Origin: Astrothelium macrocarpum
Lineage: Eukaryota; Ascomycota; Dothideomycetes; Trypetheliales; Trypetheliaceae
DNA length: 64,000 nucleotides
NCBI GenBank assembly: GCA_021030915.1
Contig: JAGEMR010000113.1
Coordinates: 1-64,000 of the forward strand
Reading direction: 5' to 3'
Shown: in pieces, positions 53,849 to 64,000 of the stretch
Numbering within the stretch: the first letter of the stretch is position 1
Layout of the letters: each line of letters starts with the position of its first letter
Notes under the pieces: model-generated
What the model was told of the DNA's origin: nothing
The model's database searches: none
Seen by the model: only the letters and a program-made list of their open reading frames with translations
Program-made: the position numbers and the translations under genes

Positions 53849-54922
53849 ATGTCCCCTCATCACGATTCTCCTTCAACACCCGACGGCTTTCTTACTTCTA
53901 GCTTTGACGATATGGCACTGAACTTATCAAACTCTTCCGACAATGTGTCGATTGACTCTTCGGATATTGGCTCAAGCATCAAACGGCCTCTTGTCCCAGG
54001 CCTCTACGTTCCTACACTCGCCTTCTTTGATCCTATAACAGAAGACTTGGATCTTGCGGCGATTGGCAAGCATGCGGTACGATTAATCCAGGCTGGTGCG
54101 GCTGGCATTGCAACTCAAGGATCAAACGGGGAAGCTGTTCATCTTACTCACCGAGAGAGAAACCAAATCACGGCCACAACCCGCAGGGTACTTGATGAAG
54201 CAAACTTCAACGACGTTCCTGTGATTGTGGGTTGTGGCTCACAATCAACTCGAGAGACTGTCGAACTCTGCAGAGAAGCAGCGCAATCTGGCGGCGACTA
54301 TGCTCTCGTGCTCCCACCAGCGTATTACAAGACGCTCTTCAAGTCAGATTCAATAGTCGAGTTTTTCAGAGACGTAGCAAACCGCTCTCCGATTCCAATC
54401 ATCATTTACAACTTTCCTGGCGCAGTAGCTGGTCTGGACCTCTCGTCAACAGACATCATTGAATTAGCAAAGCATCCGAACGTCATCGGATGCAAACTTA
54501 CATGTGGAAACACGGGCAAACTAAACAGAATTGCTTCTGCTACGCGTGCTGCAACATACTCCGATCCCGGGTCTGGTTTCATGTGCATGGGTGGGTCCGC
54601 TGACTTTACCCTGCAAACCCTTATCGGGGGCGGTTCCGGTGTGATAGCCGGTCTAGGCAATCTTTCGCCTAAAGCGTGCGTTGAGGTGATCAAGCTATAC
54701 GAAGCGGGAAGGCTGAAAGAAGCGCGCAAGATGCAAGCTACCGTTGCCTCGGGCGACTGGGCTGCTATTCAAGGCGGCGTCGTTGGCCTCAAATGCGCTA
54801 TGGAATGCTACCTTGGGTACGGTGGCTACGGGCGAAAGCCATTACCAAAGCCGGGCAAAGGAGAGGCTGTAAAATGGGCGAATGACTTTGAAGAATTGAT
54901 GCGACTGGAGAAGAGCTTATAA
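53849..54922 (+). CDS. Dihydrodipicolinate synthase/NAL-family aldolase
   Basis: Intronless, 357 residues from MSPHHDSP; a TTG-led extension upstream is not needed. A Ser-rich leader of about 50 residues precedes the (beta/alpha)8 barrel, which has LVPGLYVPTLAFFDP, the GSNGEAVHLT pyruvate-binding loop (about 91), the catalytic-dyad tyrosine in IIIYNFPGA (about 187), and the Schiff-base lysine in IGCKLTCGN (about 215). A late GGGSGVIAGLGNL loop completes the active-site region. Fungi make lysine by the aminoadipate route, so true DapA activity is not expected; members of this group act on 2-keto-3-deoxy sugar acids (for example galactonate from pectin) or 4-hydroxy-2-oxoglutarate. The nearest neighbour upstream is a sugar transporter, which fits sugar-acid catabolism but is not proof. 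Confidence 0.9.
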   Translation: MSPHHDSPSTPDGFLTSSFDDMALNLSNSSDNVSIDSSDIGSSIKRPLVPGLYVPTLAFFDPITEDLDLAAIGKHAVRLIQAGAAGIATQGSNGEAVHLTHRERNQITATTRRVLDEANFNDVPVIVGCGSQSTRETVELCREAAQSGGDYALVLPPAYYKTLFKSDSIVEFFRDVANRSPIPIIIYNFPGAVAGLDLSSTDIIELAKHPNVIGCKLTCGNTGKLNRIASATRAATYSDPGSGFMCMGGSADFTLQTLIGGGSGVIAGLGNLSPKACVEVIKLYEAGRLKEARKMQATVASGDWAAIQGGVVGLKCAMECYLGYGGYGRKPLPKPGKGEAVKWANDFEELMRLEKSL

Positions 54923-55683
54923 CAATCTTTTCCCACCTAGCTTCGTCTGCATCCTTCTCTCAACTCATTACTCTGTAGTAGTCGGAGCACAGTGTATCTT
55001 CTCGATTCATCTCCTCTGATCCATTTGTGGGAAGTCTGGATGGGCGGCTATGTGAACTTGGGAAGCGGGATGGTGTTTAGAGGTCAATCATTTACAGGCT
55101 TGCTTCTCACAAAATATTTGGACTTTGAAAGACAAGTATAGGTACTATGAGTCTGCGTGTAAACAATAGAACCTGATTGTCATGCAAAAATATAGCGAAC
55201 CGAAGTACAGTCCATCAGAATCAAGAACAGTGAACACCTGCCTAAGATATTTCAACGCACCAATCGTGACTGAAGTCTACTGAACATAAAATACAACTAG
55301 AGGGCTTTTTAACCTGGTGTGGCTCAACCTAACAATTCCATCGCGGTAGTGGTGATTCTCAGCCACAACCCAGGCGCATCGCTCACAACGGCCCTATTTG
55401 GCTTGTGCATCCATGACTCAAGAAATAATTGTATTTAAGTAAGGGATTTCGAGATCATCTCTACACCTCAATGTGCTTCCTACTCTCTTTCATACAATAA
55501 AAAATCCGAGTCGAATTTGGCACATTGTTTTTGCGTATATCCACTACTGGGATCCCGCCCAATCAAATCTCTACAAAATCAAAGTCACACGACACAAACC
55601 ACCACCACAACCAAACCATCCAAATCTCCAACAAAACTCAACCAAAAAAGAATCTCCATCCCACACCTTCACCCCCCACCAAC
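54923..55683. other. Intergenic, no gene seen
   Basis: 3' region of the aldolase, then from about 55560 a C/A-rich tract (CCACCACAACC type) in front of the next frame. Confidence 0.55.
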
Positions 55684-56277
55684 ATGATCGACCACACCCA
55701 CAAACCCCACCCCACCACCAGCACCATTGCCAGCACCACCACACCAACGGACGTCACCTCCGCAGACCTCCGCGCCCCCCTCCACCGAAACCCGCCGCTT
55801 CCGCGCGCGTACCAGCTCGGCGCCGTGGCCGTCTCCGGCCGGGTTGATCCCATTGGCTCGCTCGTATATCCGGTGGATACAGCGCGAGAGCTGTGGGTTG
55901 AGGCGAGACGGCTGGGGCCAGAGCGCTGGCATCGCTGTGCGAGGGAGGAGCTGTTGGGGAAGACGGTGCGGTATCAGGGAGGAAAGGAGGAGTGGAGGGG
56001 GCGAAAGGGGTAGGTGAAGCAGGTGGTGAGGGGGGAGGTGTGGAAGGAGGGGTTGAGGGGGTTGTTGGAGGGGATGGTGGGTGTGGAGGTGGGTGTGGAG
56101 AGGGATGGGGGATATGTGGTCTTGGTGGGTCGGCCGAGGGAGGGGTGGGAGGAGATGTGTGTGAGGGATGTGGAGAGCGCGGGGTGGGATTTAGTGAGTG
56201 GTATTGGATCTGTTTGTTCCAATGAGACGGAAAGTTTGGGGCGAGATGGTGATGAGGATGACTATGAGATGGTTTGA
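55684..56277 (+). pseudogene. Unknown reading frame interrupted by one TAG
   Basis: From MIDHTHKPHP the frame runs 109 codons to a TAG at 56011-56013, then continues in the same frame for a further 88 codons to a TGA or TAA after DEDDYEMV. Translated through the stop, the two parts read as one protein: PPLPRAYQLGAVAVSGRVDP, DTARELWVEARRLGPERWH, EELLGKTVRYQGG, then VKQVVRGEVWKEGLRGLLEG and VLVGRPREGWEEMCVRDV. No family is recognised. The part 55980-56200 is extremely G/A-rich on this strand, which makes random open frames more likely, and an intron removing the TAG is not obvious. It may be a pseudogene, a gene with a sequence error, or a chance frame. Confidence 0.4.
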
Positions 56278-56351
56278 AGGGCGAATCAGATGGTGGCGTA
56301 CGTTTGGTGATGATACCACATTATGAGTCGTTCATCAAAGATGAAAGTTGC

Positions 56352-57023
56352 TCATTTTTGTCGGTGCATTTCTTGGCTCGGTCCGTCTGCCAGCCTTGCT
56401 TTGTAAGAGTCTTCAGTCTCTTCAATCAACGCATCCTCGTGATCTGGCGGATCAAAGTAATAGGTTCGAAATTCGACATTCTTCCAATCCCCGCCAGTCT
56501 GTTCACCGCGTTCGTCAATATTGCCTGTTACGTGATGTAGGAAATTCCCATGCGACACAACCACAATCTCCTCTTCGTCTCGAGCTCGTAATAATAGCCG
56601 AAGTTCTCGCGCTCGAATATCGAGGGTCCGCCAGTCAGGCGCCCAAAGCCCCTCTTTGCTATTCCAATCTCCATGAACTCGAGACAGGTCCACAAGGCTT
56701 CCAAACTCCGATTCTAGAGCTCCTGGAGAACGGCCAGTATTTGACGGTTGCGAAGAGGATTCTTGGCCTCGCGGAATGGCAAATACTTGGTGCTTTCCGC
56801 CCTGGAGATATGGTTCGAAAGCTATCAGAGCAGTCTGGATGGTTCGCCGAATCGGAGACGCACAGACAAGCTGAATTCGGTCGTGATAGGGAAATATATC
56901 ACGTAAATGCTCACACTGATTACGGCCGTACTCTGTTAGGTCGGGGTCTCGAATATTCTGATCATTGTAAAGATCGTGAAAGCCTTGACCATGGCGCACA
57001 AAGTGAACGTATCTTGGTGTCAT
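56352..57023 (-). CDS. Histidine phosphatase (phosphoglycerate mutase-like)
   Basis: Intronless frame of 223 residues. The catalytic RHG motif is in VHFVRHGQGFH (RHG about 9-11), the DPDLTEYGRNQC segment follows, and a second active-site arginine is in CASPIRRTIQTAL; the second catalytic histidine is in VVVSHGNFLHHVTG. This is branch 1 of the histidine phosphatase superfamily, which removes or moves phosphate through a phosphohistidine. Fungal members of this size act on diverse small phosphates, and the substrate cannot be assigned. Its stop lies 74 bp from the convergent end of the preceding frame. Confidence 0.9.
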   Translation of the reverse strand: MTPRYVHFVRHGQGFHDLYNDQNIRDPDLTEYGRNQCEHLRDIFPYHDRIQLVCASPIRRTIQTALIAFEPYLQGGKHQVFAIPRGQESSSQPSNTGRSPGALESEFGSLVDLSRVHGDWNSKEGLWAPDWRTLDIRARELRLLLRARDEEEIVVVSHGNFLHHVTGNIDERGEQTGGDWKNVEFRTYYFDPPDHEDALIEETEDSYKARLADGPSQEMHRQK

Positions 57024-58409
57024 GTCATTAGCCTAGCCAGGTCCTTTTGATGTTCTGTTCTCTCCAAGATGTCAATAATAAGAGTGACAACGCATGAAAG
57101 TGTTTTTGATAATGTCGTCAGGATACGTTGCATCAGCAAGACCTGTTTCACAAATCTTGCTGCATGAAAGAGACCCACACACGCTTCATAAGGCGAGAGA
57201 GGATAAGAATTGCGTCACGAGCTCTGCTCTGCCTGGGCAGTTGCCTTACAGCAAAAGCAAACTGAGCTTCCAGACCAATCTATCCGATATCGTAACCTTA
57301 CCTACCCCATCCCACTTACTGCACAGGTATACGTCCAAGATCTTGATATTTCACCATTCGACTGGTCGTTCCTGTACTTCTTCAAAGCGTATCTTGGAGG
57401 CGAAGTTGCTCTATTTCAAAGTACACAGTAAGATACATGCCATTACTCTGTGAAGGTCTTGCTCCTGTTGTCTTGAAATTGCGGGGTAAGGAAAGGGGGG
57501 CGCCACAGCGGTGGTAGTGCGAACAGGCCTTGGCGTTGAGTGATCGTCGGAGAGTGGGAGGATGGCTACCATCCTCACGGGTTTTCTTTCCAGCAATCCG
57601 GGACATTCTACTTCATCGAGAAAACATTTCGTCAGAGAGGCACGGGTTTCGGGAAGCACAGCGGCATTGAAGATCGTAAATCCCACTCAAATGGCACGCG
57701 CCTGAAGGGGCTGCGGCTGAGTTAGGTACTGTTCCACCGTCCCGACTTTTCCTGTCAGCAACGATCGGCCCTTCCCATCAACCATTTCCCATCTCCGCGA
57801 AGGATCCAAGTCTGGCTGCTTATTCGTCTACCGCAGATCAAGTTTGGCTTCAAGTCTTCCTGAATGAGATAGCATGTGCTATTGAGGCCGCCAGCTTAAG
57901 GCCGCCTTCTGTGGACATGCATATCTGTTCTTATGCTTTGTGTTACGCCAGTAGTCAGCCGCAAGTTTAAGTGGAACTGGGGTCAAAGGCATGCATGAGA
58001 CGCCGAATCTGACGAATGTCTCCTTCTCTTCTGATACGAGACATTTATGCGATCTTATCACCGATCAAGGCCCCCACATCTATTCAGCAACTCCTGATCC
58101 CGATCAATAAGTACGAAATGGTCGATCACATCTCACCTAAGGAGGATGGCTTAGTGGCTTGAACTCTAATGCCATTAGGGTATGCCATTAGGGCATGCCA
58201 GGGTCTTGCTCTCCTGCAAGGGGCCAGAAACTTCGGATCTAGCCAGGCCAGCTGATAAGATTTCGACGAAGACGGACTGTTGTTGGCCTCCGGTGTAGAG
58301 TAAGCCTGAAAGCGGCACGAACTACCTCGCGAATACTACTATGCATATGACTAGTAGGTTTCATCACCCTTCACAAACCTGGTCTAAGTGATATCTTCCG
58401 TCTTCAATC
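57024..58409. other. 1.4 kb intergenic
   Basis: Holds promoters for the divergent phosphatase and dehydrogenase genes. At 58145-58156, TGGCTTAGTGGC matches the tRNA A-box, but no matching T-arm or acceptor stem follows. A 14-bp unit (ATGCCATTAGGGT) is repeated in tandem near 58169-58200. Confidence 0.5.
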
Positions 58410-59359
58410 ATGCCAGGAAATACATTAGCTCAAGTCTGGCTCGTTACCGGAGCATCACGGGGATTGGGTTGGGAAATCGCTCTTGCTGCTCAGCAATGTG
58501 GGCACACAGTCATTGGTTCATCTCGGAAACCGTCAAAAGATGCCCAAAAGGTAAAACAATTCGAAGCCAAGGGTGGATCATGGATCACTCTCGACGTTTC
58601 TTCTGCCGATCTAGAGAAGCAACTAGATGTGGCGTTAGAGAAGTATGGAAGAATCGACGTCCTGATCAACAATGCCGGATATGCGACTTGCGGGACACTT
58701 GAGGACACCAGGTACGGACCGAACAGTATCTGCATAATACCAACCAAGCAGAATAGTCTGACAGGTCCCACAGCTTAGAGACACAACGGTCACTAATGGA
58801 GACGGACTTCTGGGGTCCCTTACGCGCCATGCGTTATCTCATCCCGTCCATGCGGCAGCGAGGTTCCGGCACCATTGTGAATGTGACTTCCATGGAAGCG
58901 ATTCGCACCATACCCACGCTCGCCATTTATGAAGCGAGTAAGGCCGCGCTTCAGGCCCTGACTCTCGCAGCCCGGCAGGAAGTTGGTCAGTTAGGTATTC
59001 GAGTGTTGGTCGCCGCGCCGGGGGCCATCCGCACAGATTTCAATGATGCAGCAACTGTGATTCCAACCAGTGAGGCTTACAAGGGGACTGTGAGTGAGCA
59101 GGTACAGGGTATGTTGCTTGCTAGTGGTGGTAAGCAAACTGGTGATCCGAAGAAGATGGCACTTAGAATTGTAGAAGCTGTTGATAGAACTGGGCTTGTC
59201 AAGTCTGTAACGGATAATTCTGACGGATTTGAGAGCTTGGATTGGATGCCGTTGGGATCAGATATCGGGTCTCATGCAAAAGAGAATGGTTCGGAATTGA
59301 AGCTTAAAGCGGAAAAGCTAGAAGGTATTTGGTCTAGTGTAAATATTGAGGATATTTAA
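58410..59359 (+). CDS. Short-chain dehydrogenase/reductase
   Basis: Two exons, 58410-58711 and 58774-59359, joined over a 62-bp GTACGG...CAG intron; 295 residues. The cofactor motif TGASRGLG is at 12-19, followed by an NNAG (in DVLINNAGYATCG), the catalytic Ser in NVTSMEAIRT, and the YxxxK pair in AIYEASKAALQAL. RVLVAAPGAIRTDF is the family's usual C-terminal substrate loop. It is a classical SDR with the basic-residue position after the glycine motif (SSRKPSK), favouring NADP(H). The substrate is unknown. The intron falls just after CGTLEDT, a place where the joined frame gives EDTSLETQRSLMETDFWG. Confidence 0.92.
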
Positions 59360-59689
59360 TGACATTTATCGGATTGGGCGAAATGCTTAAGAATATCATC
59401 ATTCTTAGCCCCCACGTTAGAGTGAGAATTGAGGGAAACGGCCAGTTTCACACAAACCAAAGATGTTCAGTGGCGTCAATCTGCCAGGATATCACGCATG
59501 CTGTGACGTTGTGACTCAAGTCCTGACTTTGTTTACTATTCACAGTATCAGCCAATCAGATCTTGGCTAGAATTTCTTGAACAAGGATTTTTGAGATACC
59601 TCCCCTACCTTGGATACCTACGGCATTCAATGACTCCGACATCCCTCTTACTGAGGTAAACTCAATTGATTCATTGCTATAGTGAATCA
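59360..59689. other. Intergenic, no gene seen
   Basis: About 330 bp between two plus-strand genes; promoter of the ChaC-like gene. Confidence 0.55.
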
Positions 59690-60856
59690 ATGGAATTTCC
59701 ACCAGGGTTTTCGCAGAATTTCTGGCTCTTTGGCTATGGGTGAGTGCAAAGATTTGTTTCAAAGATTTTCACGACTTTCTTTTCGCCATATTCGTCAAGA
59801 GAAGCTCTTTTGAAGGGGTTTCCAAAACGCTTTGCGCTCCTTTTGACAAGTCTCCAAGTTTCTATTGTCGAAGTTCATTGGTCTTTGACTTGATGTTTTA
59901 TACTAATCATTGATGTTTTCTTAGGAGTCTAATATGGAAGCCGCCTCCTCACTTCGGCAAGCGAGCATGTCCTTCCCGCACGTATCAGCATTTTGACCAG
60001 TCTTTTAGACAAGCGTATTCCCGGATATATCGAAGGTTATGTCCGGCGGTTCTGGCAGGTACGTACATGAACGACAGCCTTCCCCAGACAGACGGCTGGA
60101 CTAAGCAAAGGCGCTTTAGGCTAGGTGCGTTATCCCACGCCAAGGTCAAGCTGCAAGCATTTCATGCATTGAGGCTAAAAGCAGCATAGCGAAGATCATC
60201 GCGGCACGCCCGAAGCGCCGGGACGTGTTGTCACTCTTATAGAACAGTCGCATTGGGAGAAGATCACCGACCAAGTAAGTCCGCAAAGAGAATCTCCAGC
60301 CTCATCACCATTAACCATACGGAATCATCATCAGCATCCTTCGGCTCCGCTGAAAGTCTGGGGTGCCGCGTATCATATCCCGCCCGAGCACGTCGAAGAA
60401 GTCCGCACGTATCTCGACATCCGCGAGATTAACGGATACAGTATCCAGTTCACGCCCATTCATCCCTCTCCTGAGCTCAACAAAACTTTGACCGAAACAA
60501 GTGATCTTCCGACAATTGAGTCGGGAGAAAGAGCTAGTCCGATCAATTGCTTAGTCTACATCGGTCTCCCCGACAATCCGCAATTTCTTGGTCCGCAAGA
60601 TCCACACGCGCTCGCGGAGCACATTCTCAAGAGCAAAGGCCCGAGCGGAGAGAATAAGGAGTATCTGTACATGCTTGACGCTGCGTTAGATGAGCTTAGT
60701 TCCGAAAGTGGTGATGCGCATGTGAGTGATCTTGCGCGGAGATGTCGAGAATTGGAGTCTGAGCCGACTGAGGGCAGAAACCGAGCTTTTGGAGAAGAGG
60801 CGACCAGAGTGGCGAGTGCGGAAGCGCAGGAGGAAGTAGAGAGGGTTGGCTCGTGA
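59690..60856 (+). CDS. GCG1: ChaC-type gamma-glutamylcyclotransferase
   Basis: Five exons: 59690-59739, 59925-59956, 60009-60058, 60185-60274 and 60335-60856; 247 residues. The protein reads MEFPPGFSQNFWLFGYGSLIWKPPPHF then DKRIPGYIEGYVRRFWQ, HSEDHRGTPEAPGRVVTLI, VWGAAYHIPPEHVEEVRTYL and DIREINGY. FGYGSLIWKP and DHRGTPxxPGR are ChaC hallmarks, and the glutamate in REINGY is the catalytic acid/base. ChaC enzymes split glutathione to 5-oxoproline and Cys-Gly in the cytosol. Intron 2 is GC-AG (GCAAGC...TTTTAG), needed to join HF to DKR. The C-terminus after residue about 190 is an acidic, helical extension not needed for catalysis. Confidence 0.92.
59957..60008 (+). other. GC-AG intron
   Basis: Donor GCAAGC, acceptor TTTTAG, branch-like TTTTGACC, 52 bp. 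No GT donor near the boundary gives the conserved PPPHFDKR join. Confidence 0.85.
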
Positions 60857-61543
60857 TGGGTGAATGGTTAGATGAATGAGGATATCAATTTTATAGGCGA
60901 TCTGCGAACAGAGATTTGTTTTGCTTCGCCATTCTGCATTCTTGAGATAATATTACATCCTTCTCTGCTTCCAAGCTCCAGTCCATTTCACCGCTTTAGC
61001 AGGCATGCCAATGTTAGCCACTGCTGATCCCCGTTTTGGATTTGGCGCAACTATCGTCTATGCCTTTAACGCACCGTATTCCGTCCGCTTCTAATCCTCC
61101 TCAAATGCTGTTTCAAAAGCCACATAATCCTACCAAATATAAGGCTGACTATACCCAACTCGGCGAAGATGAACTTTGTTCCATTCGTCCGTAAGAGAGT
61201 ATGTCAATAATAGAGCATTCAGGCGTCCCACGTGAACTCCTTTGGAATCCGCTGCCAAGCCCAGCCCCACAGCAGCTAAACACTTTAATCAGATACAATC
61301 AATGCATATATACGAGATCAATCTGTCCTCCTTATGAGCATCGATATGTAGATGATAGTTGAAATGAAACAGAGCTTATTTAATCGCTTCGCAAAGGTCT
61401 TTCCTTGTCACGTGTCTTCAAGATATGAGAACATCCAAATCGTCCATGATAGCAAATGCTGGGGCCTATCGACTTTTAACGCGACTCAGTCTTTGTTTTC
61501 CCTTGTGCGCTCTGTTGGAGAGCCTGCAATCGGTAAAGCTTTT
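60857..61543. other. Convergent 3' spacer
   Basis: About 690 bp between the ChaC-like gene (plus) and the transcription factor (minus). A frame at 61352-61615 overlaps the 3' end of the latter and looks spurious. Confidence 0.55.
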
Positions 61544-63454
61544 TCATATTTGAGGGAGAAAATCATGCCACAGCTCAACCAAGATACCACTGAGCTGCCG
61601 GTCAACCCAGAGTAATGGTCTGATTCGTTCGATGACATCGCTAGCTTTCACCAATTGGAGGTCCAAGCAGCACAGTGAGAGTCTGTGTAAGAACCACGGA
61701 AGCTTGGGAGATCCCTGCGCTCCAATCGTACCAATGACCAGGACCCATAAGAGGAGAACAGGCACCTTTACCCATTCAGATGGCTGCGTCAGGGTCAGGC
61801 TTTCCACCAATTGATCCAGCGCGGTATGATGGAGGGTTTGAGCTCCAAGTGAAGGCCGCGACTGGAAGACGAGAACCGTAAAAACCAAAGCCGTGAGACA
61901 CAGAGTATTTTCCAAGGGAGTCAATATTGAAATATGTTTTGCGTCTGAGCGTATGCCAAGGAGTCGCACTTGTATCATGCTACCGCGAGTCTGGAGATCC
62001 AGTGGCTCGAAAGGAGCTTGAGGCTCTTCAAAGAAATGTGCCAGTTGGACTGTAAGGGTGCATAGATCGTCGAGTAAGGATGCGAGATTTTGATTGATGT
62101 TTAGATCGAAGCAATATTTGAGCAGTGGGGGTGGTCTGGTGTGAGAAACGCCATGATACTGGTTCTCTTGACTCTCATTGTTTGCTTGGGTATATTCCGG
62201 TAGCGGGAGATAAGGTGGTAAGAAAGATGTCACAGAGTGGAGAGCGACGTGCCTTTGATATTGTCAACTCGTTGCGGCAAATCATCAACAATTTGAGAAA
62301 GCAAACATACCAGATGATAAGGGCTTGAAGACATTGATTCATACCAAGAGCTGTCAGACCACCTCGTAATTCAATCATGCGCTTCATTCCGCTAACGTGT
62401 ACAAGACGCTTAGTCGAGGCCATGACTTGGCCTTCTCCCTCATGTGCCATGAATGGCAGAAGCATGCTTTCTTCGATACATAGAAGGCAGAAGACAGCGG
62501 CAATGTTGCCATCGTTGATACTTGAAATCGGGTCTGATAGATTGATGTTGATTTCCTCAATTGCAAGGGATTTGTGATGTATGATGTCGTGATATGAAGC
62601 TTTGCCGACAGTGTATGCATGCATTGCAGCTGTCGCAAGCAGGCTGTGCATAAACGCCCGATGCGACATTGCCAAGGCAAACCATTGCGTCTTTAGCATG
62701 TTGGATTGCCTGCGAACATCAACGGCAATGGCTTCATGAGCTAGTACTGATACGTCTAAACAAGCGGTTAAACCAGGTCCTCGTGACGCCCGAATGAATT
62801 TTACGTACAATGCTCAACCAAGCCAAGGCTTCGCGCGTCTAAATCTATGGGATAGGTCGCAAAGGGATCAAGCATGCCGCGACCAACCATGTTTCCGGCA
62901 TAGGGCATGACTACGCCTTGTTGCGGGGAGTGTATGTACCCCAGCGTCTCATTGGAGTCTATTGACCACACTGATGTATCATCGGTTTCGGTTTTGGCGT
63001 TTGCAGACTTTGAGGCATCTTCCACAGATTGTTTGCATTTGACCTTTCTCGATGGCACTCGGGACCTCAGACTAGTCCCTGTCGGAGGTGAAGGGCTGGC
63101 TCCTATTGACTCAGTGGAAGCAGTATCGAAGCAAGTGTATTTGATCCTTTTACTGGTCGACCATGGCCGCTCGCGTCTGGCTCTTTGCATGACAAAGGAT
63201 CGTACGTCTCGCCTCTCCTGGCCACGCCGCTGTTTGCCATTTTGAGGTTCAACAAAATGAAAACTCTGCTCCTGGAATTTCTGGGGTTTGAGGCTGATCT
63301 GGGGATCAGGAGAGGGAGTGCTGGGATCAGATATCATATCTCCTAGGCCCGAGGCAGTGGGTCGGAAGGATCCCCTTTTACCAAGTCTGGCGACGTAATC
63401 GGCGAAAAGTGTATTTCTTCTTCGCCCTGATGACACAGGCGTGGCAAGTTTCAA
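61544..63454 (-). CDS. Fungal-specific transcription factor domain protein
   Basis: Three exons: 62809-63454, 62311-62755 and 61544-62252; 599 residues. No zinc cluster is visible in the N-terminus (MKLATPVSSGRRRNTLFADY), which is basic and disordered. The segment RSFVMQRARRERPWSTSKR is the motif common to fungal regulators annotated as tachykinin-family or Fungal_trans_2 (PF11951-like). The helical C-terminal domain (LVEHYVSVLAHEAIAVDVRR, SHRAFMHSLLATAAMHAY, ALIIWHVALHSVTSFLPPYLPLPEY) has the usual pattern of that domain. Such proteins often lack DNA-binding clusters and are inferred to regulate transcription. An upstream frame at 63451-63717 is not in phase, so a missed 5' exon with a zinc cluster cannot be excluded. 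Confidence 0.82.
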
Positions 63455-64000
63455 TGCCGTTCCTGGTAGAGTGGAACGGTTTGCTGCAGTTGTAAGGTGC
63501 TTTGCAGTTGCGAGGAGATGATTGGATCGATTAACAGAAGCCGTTTAGGGTTAGTCGCTTTATGAGGCTGATCACGCATCCAGATGTATGCATCAAGAGT
63601 CCCTGGGTCATGCACGGTTTGATGGCAAGATTCGCGACGAAAGAAAAGTGGAAATTGGTCAATTTTACATTCATACTGGACATTCAAGACTTCAAGATGA
63701 CTTTGTCCCTGTTGCATTAAAACATCTGCAAGCTACTGACTTGCTTACACCGTTGCACTTGCCATGCCTGTCTGGCGTACCTAGCACAAGCTGAAGTCTC
63801 GGATAACACTTCTAAATCCGACTGGTATTGGTATAGGAGGAACAATGACGTTGCCATCAGGCTCAGCCCCTGGTGCAGGTCTGGCATAAAAGCGGAAATG
63901 AGTAAGGGAGTAGGAGAATTTTGGGTGTTGAAAATAGAGATTGACCGCAAGTTAACCGCAGAAGGCATAGCGGTGGGCAGACAATAGCTCACCGCCTTCC
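63455..64000. other. Right edge: possible partial minus-strand gene
   Basis: Minus-strand frames at 63451-63717 and 63717-63992 abut, but I could not join them by a normal-length intron. In another frame, just left of a possible GTGAGC...CCAG intron, the reading ends RPAPGAEPDGNVIVPPIP and then an aromatic-rich C-terminus at about 63790. Either may belong to a gene entering from the right edge. No family is recognised. Confidence 0.3.

Noticed and set aside
57210..57431. 73-codon frame ending in an aromatic-rich stretch
   Set aside because: The text looked protein-like, but no upstream exon or family could be found.
58145..58230. tRNA gene
   Set aside because: Only the A-box matches; the acceptor stem cannot pair and the B-box is poor.
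1..64000. CRISPR array or bacterial operon
   Set aside because: Introns, RIP-type sequence and fungal families throughout; no regularly spaced repeats.

Overview
This window is nuclear DNA of a filamentous ascomycete (Pezizomycotina; a leotiomycete is my best guess, but the sequence does not prove it). The reasons are short introns of about 50-90 bp with GTRNGT donors and CTAAC/CTAAT branch points, HET-domain genes, a hybrid histidine kinase, a PTH11-type membrane protein, Zn2Cys6 regulators, and an extremely AT-rich block typical of repeat-induced point mutation (RIP). I assembled gene models by hand from reading frames, splice sites and family conservation, and checked that exon lengths sum to whole codons.

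Positions 1 to about 7600 form an AT-rich isochore with no intact gene. It holds relics of DNA transposons: a terminal inverted repeat (TIR) element cut by the left window edge (to about 1822), a Fot1/pogo-like transposase fragment (2234-2542), and a well-delimited 1.83 kb element with 42-bp TIRs and a TA duplication (4429-6257). A GC-rich 46-bp block occurs in direct orientation at 2251 and 7596. The isochore gives way abruptly to normal sequence near 7600.

From 7795 to 20255 lie mostly housekeeping genes: an unknown coiled-coil protein, a CLIP-170-like microtubule plus-end protein with CAP-Gly and zinc knuckles, a hexose transporter, a small unknown protein, dUTPase, and pyridoxal kinase with an 11-nt exon. 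From 20584 to 27012 two related HET-domain genes diverge from a 1.5 kb spacer. One is intact; the other is a pseudogene with two TGG-to-TAG stops and a frameshift. Then follow a small acidic protein with two hairpins just after its stop, a Cys-rich single-pass membrane protein, the mRNA exporter Mex67, a hybrid histidine kinase and a PTH11-type receptor-like protein.

From 39820 to 64000 the genes are more accessory: a class II aldolase-like protein, a secreted serine beta-lactamase-like hydrolase divergent from a Zn2Cys6 factor, a gene-poor stretch (45.1-48.7 kb), a sugar transporter, a long spacer, a dihydrodipicolinate-synthase-family aldolase, an ORF broken by one TAG, a histidine phosphatase, a short-chain dehydrogenase, a ChaC-type gamma-glutamylcyclotransferase with a GC-AG intron, and a fungal transcription factor. 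I found no tRNA, rRNA, CRISPR array, or clear secondary-metabolite backbone gene. The most noteworthy items are the HET pair with RIP-like damage and the layered transposon relics; I see no convincing wholly new system.
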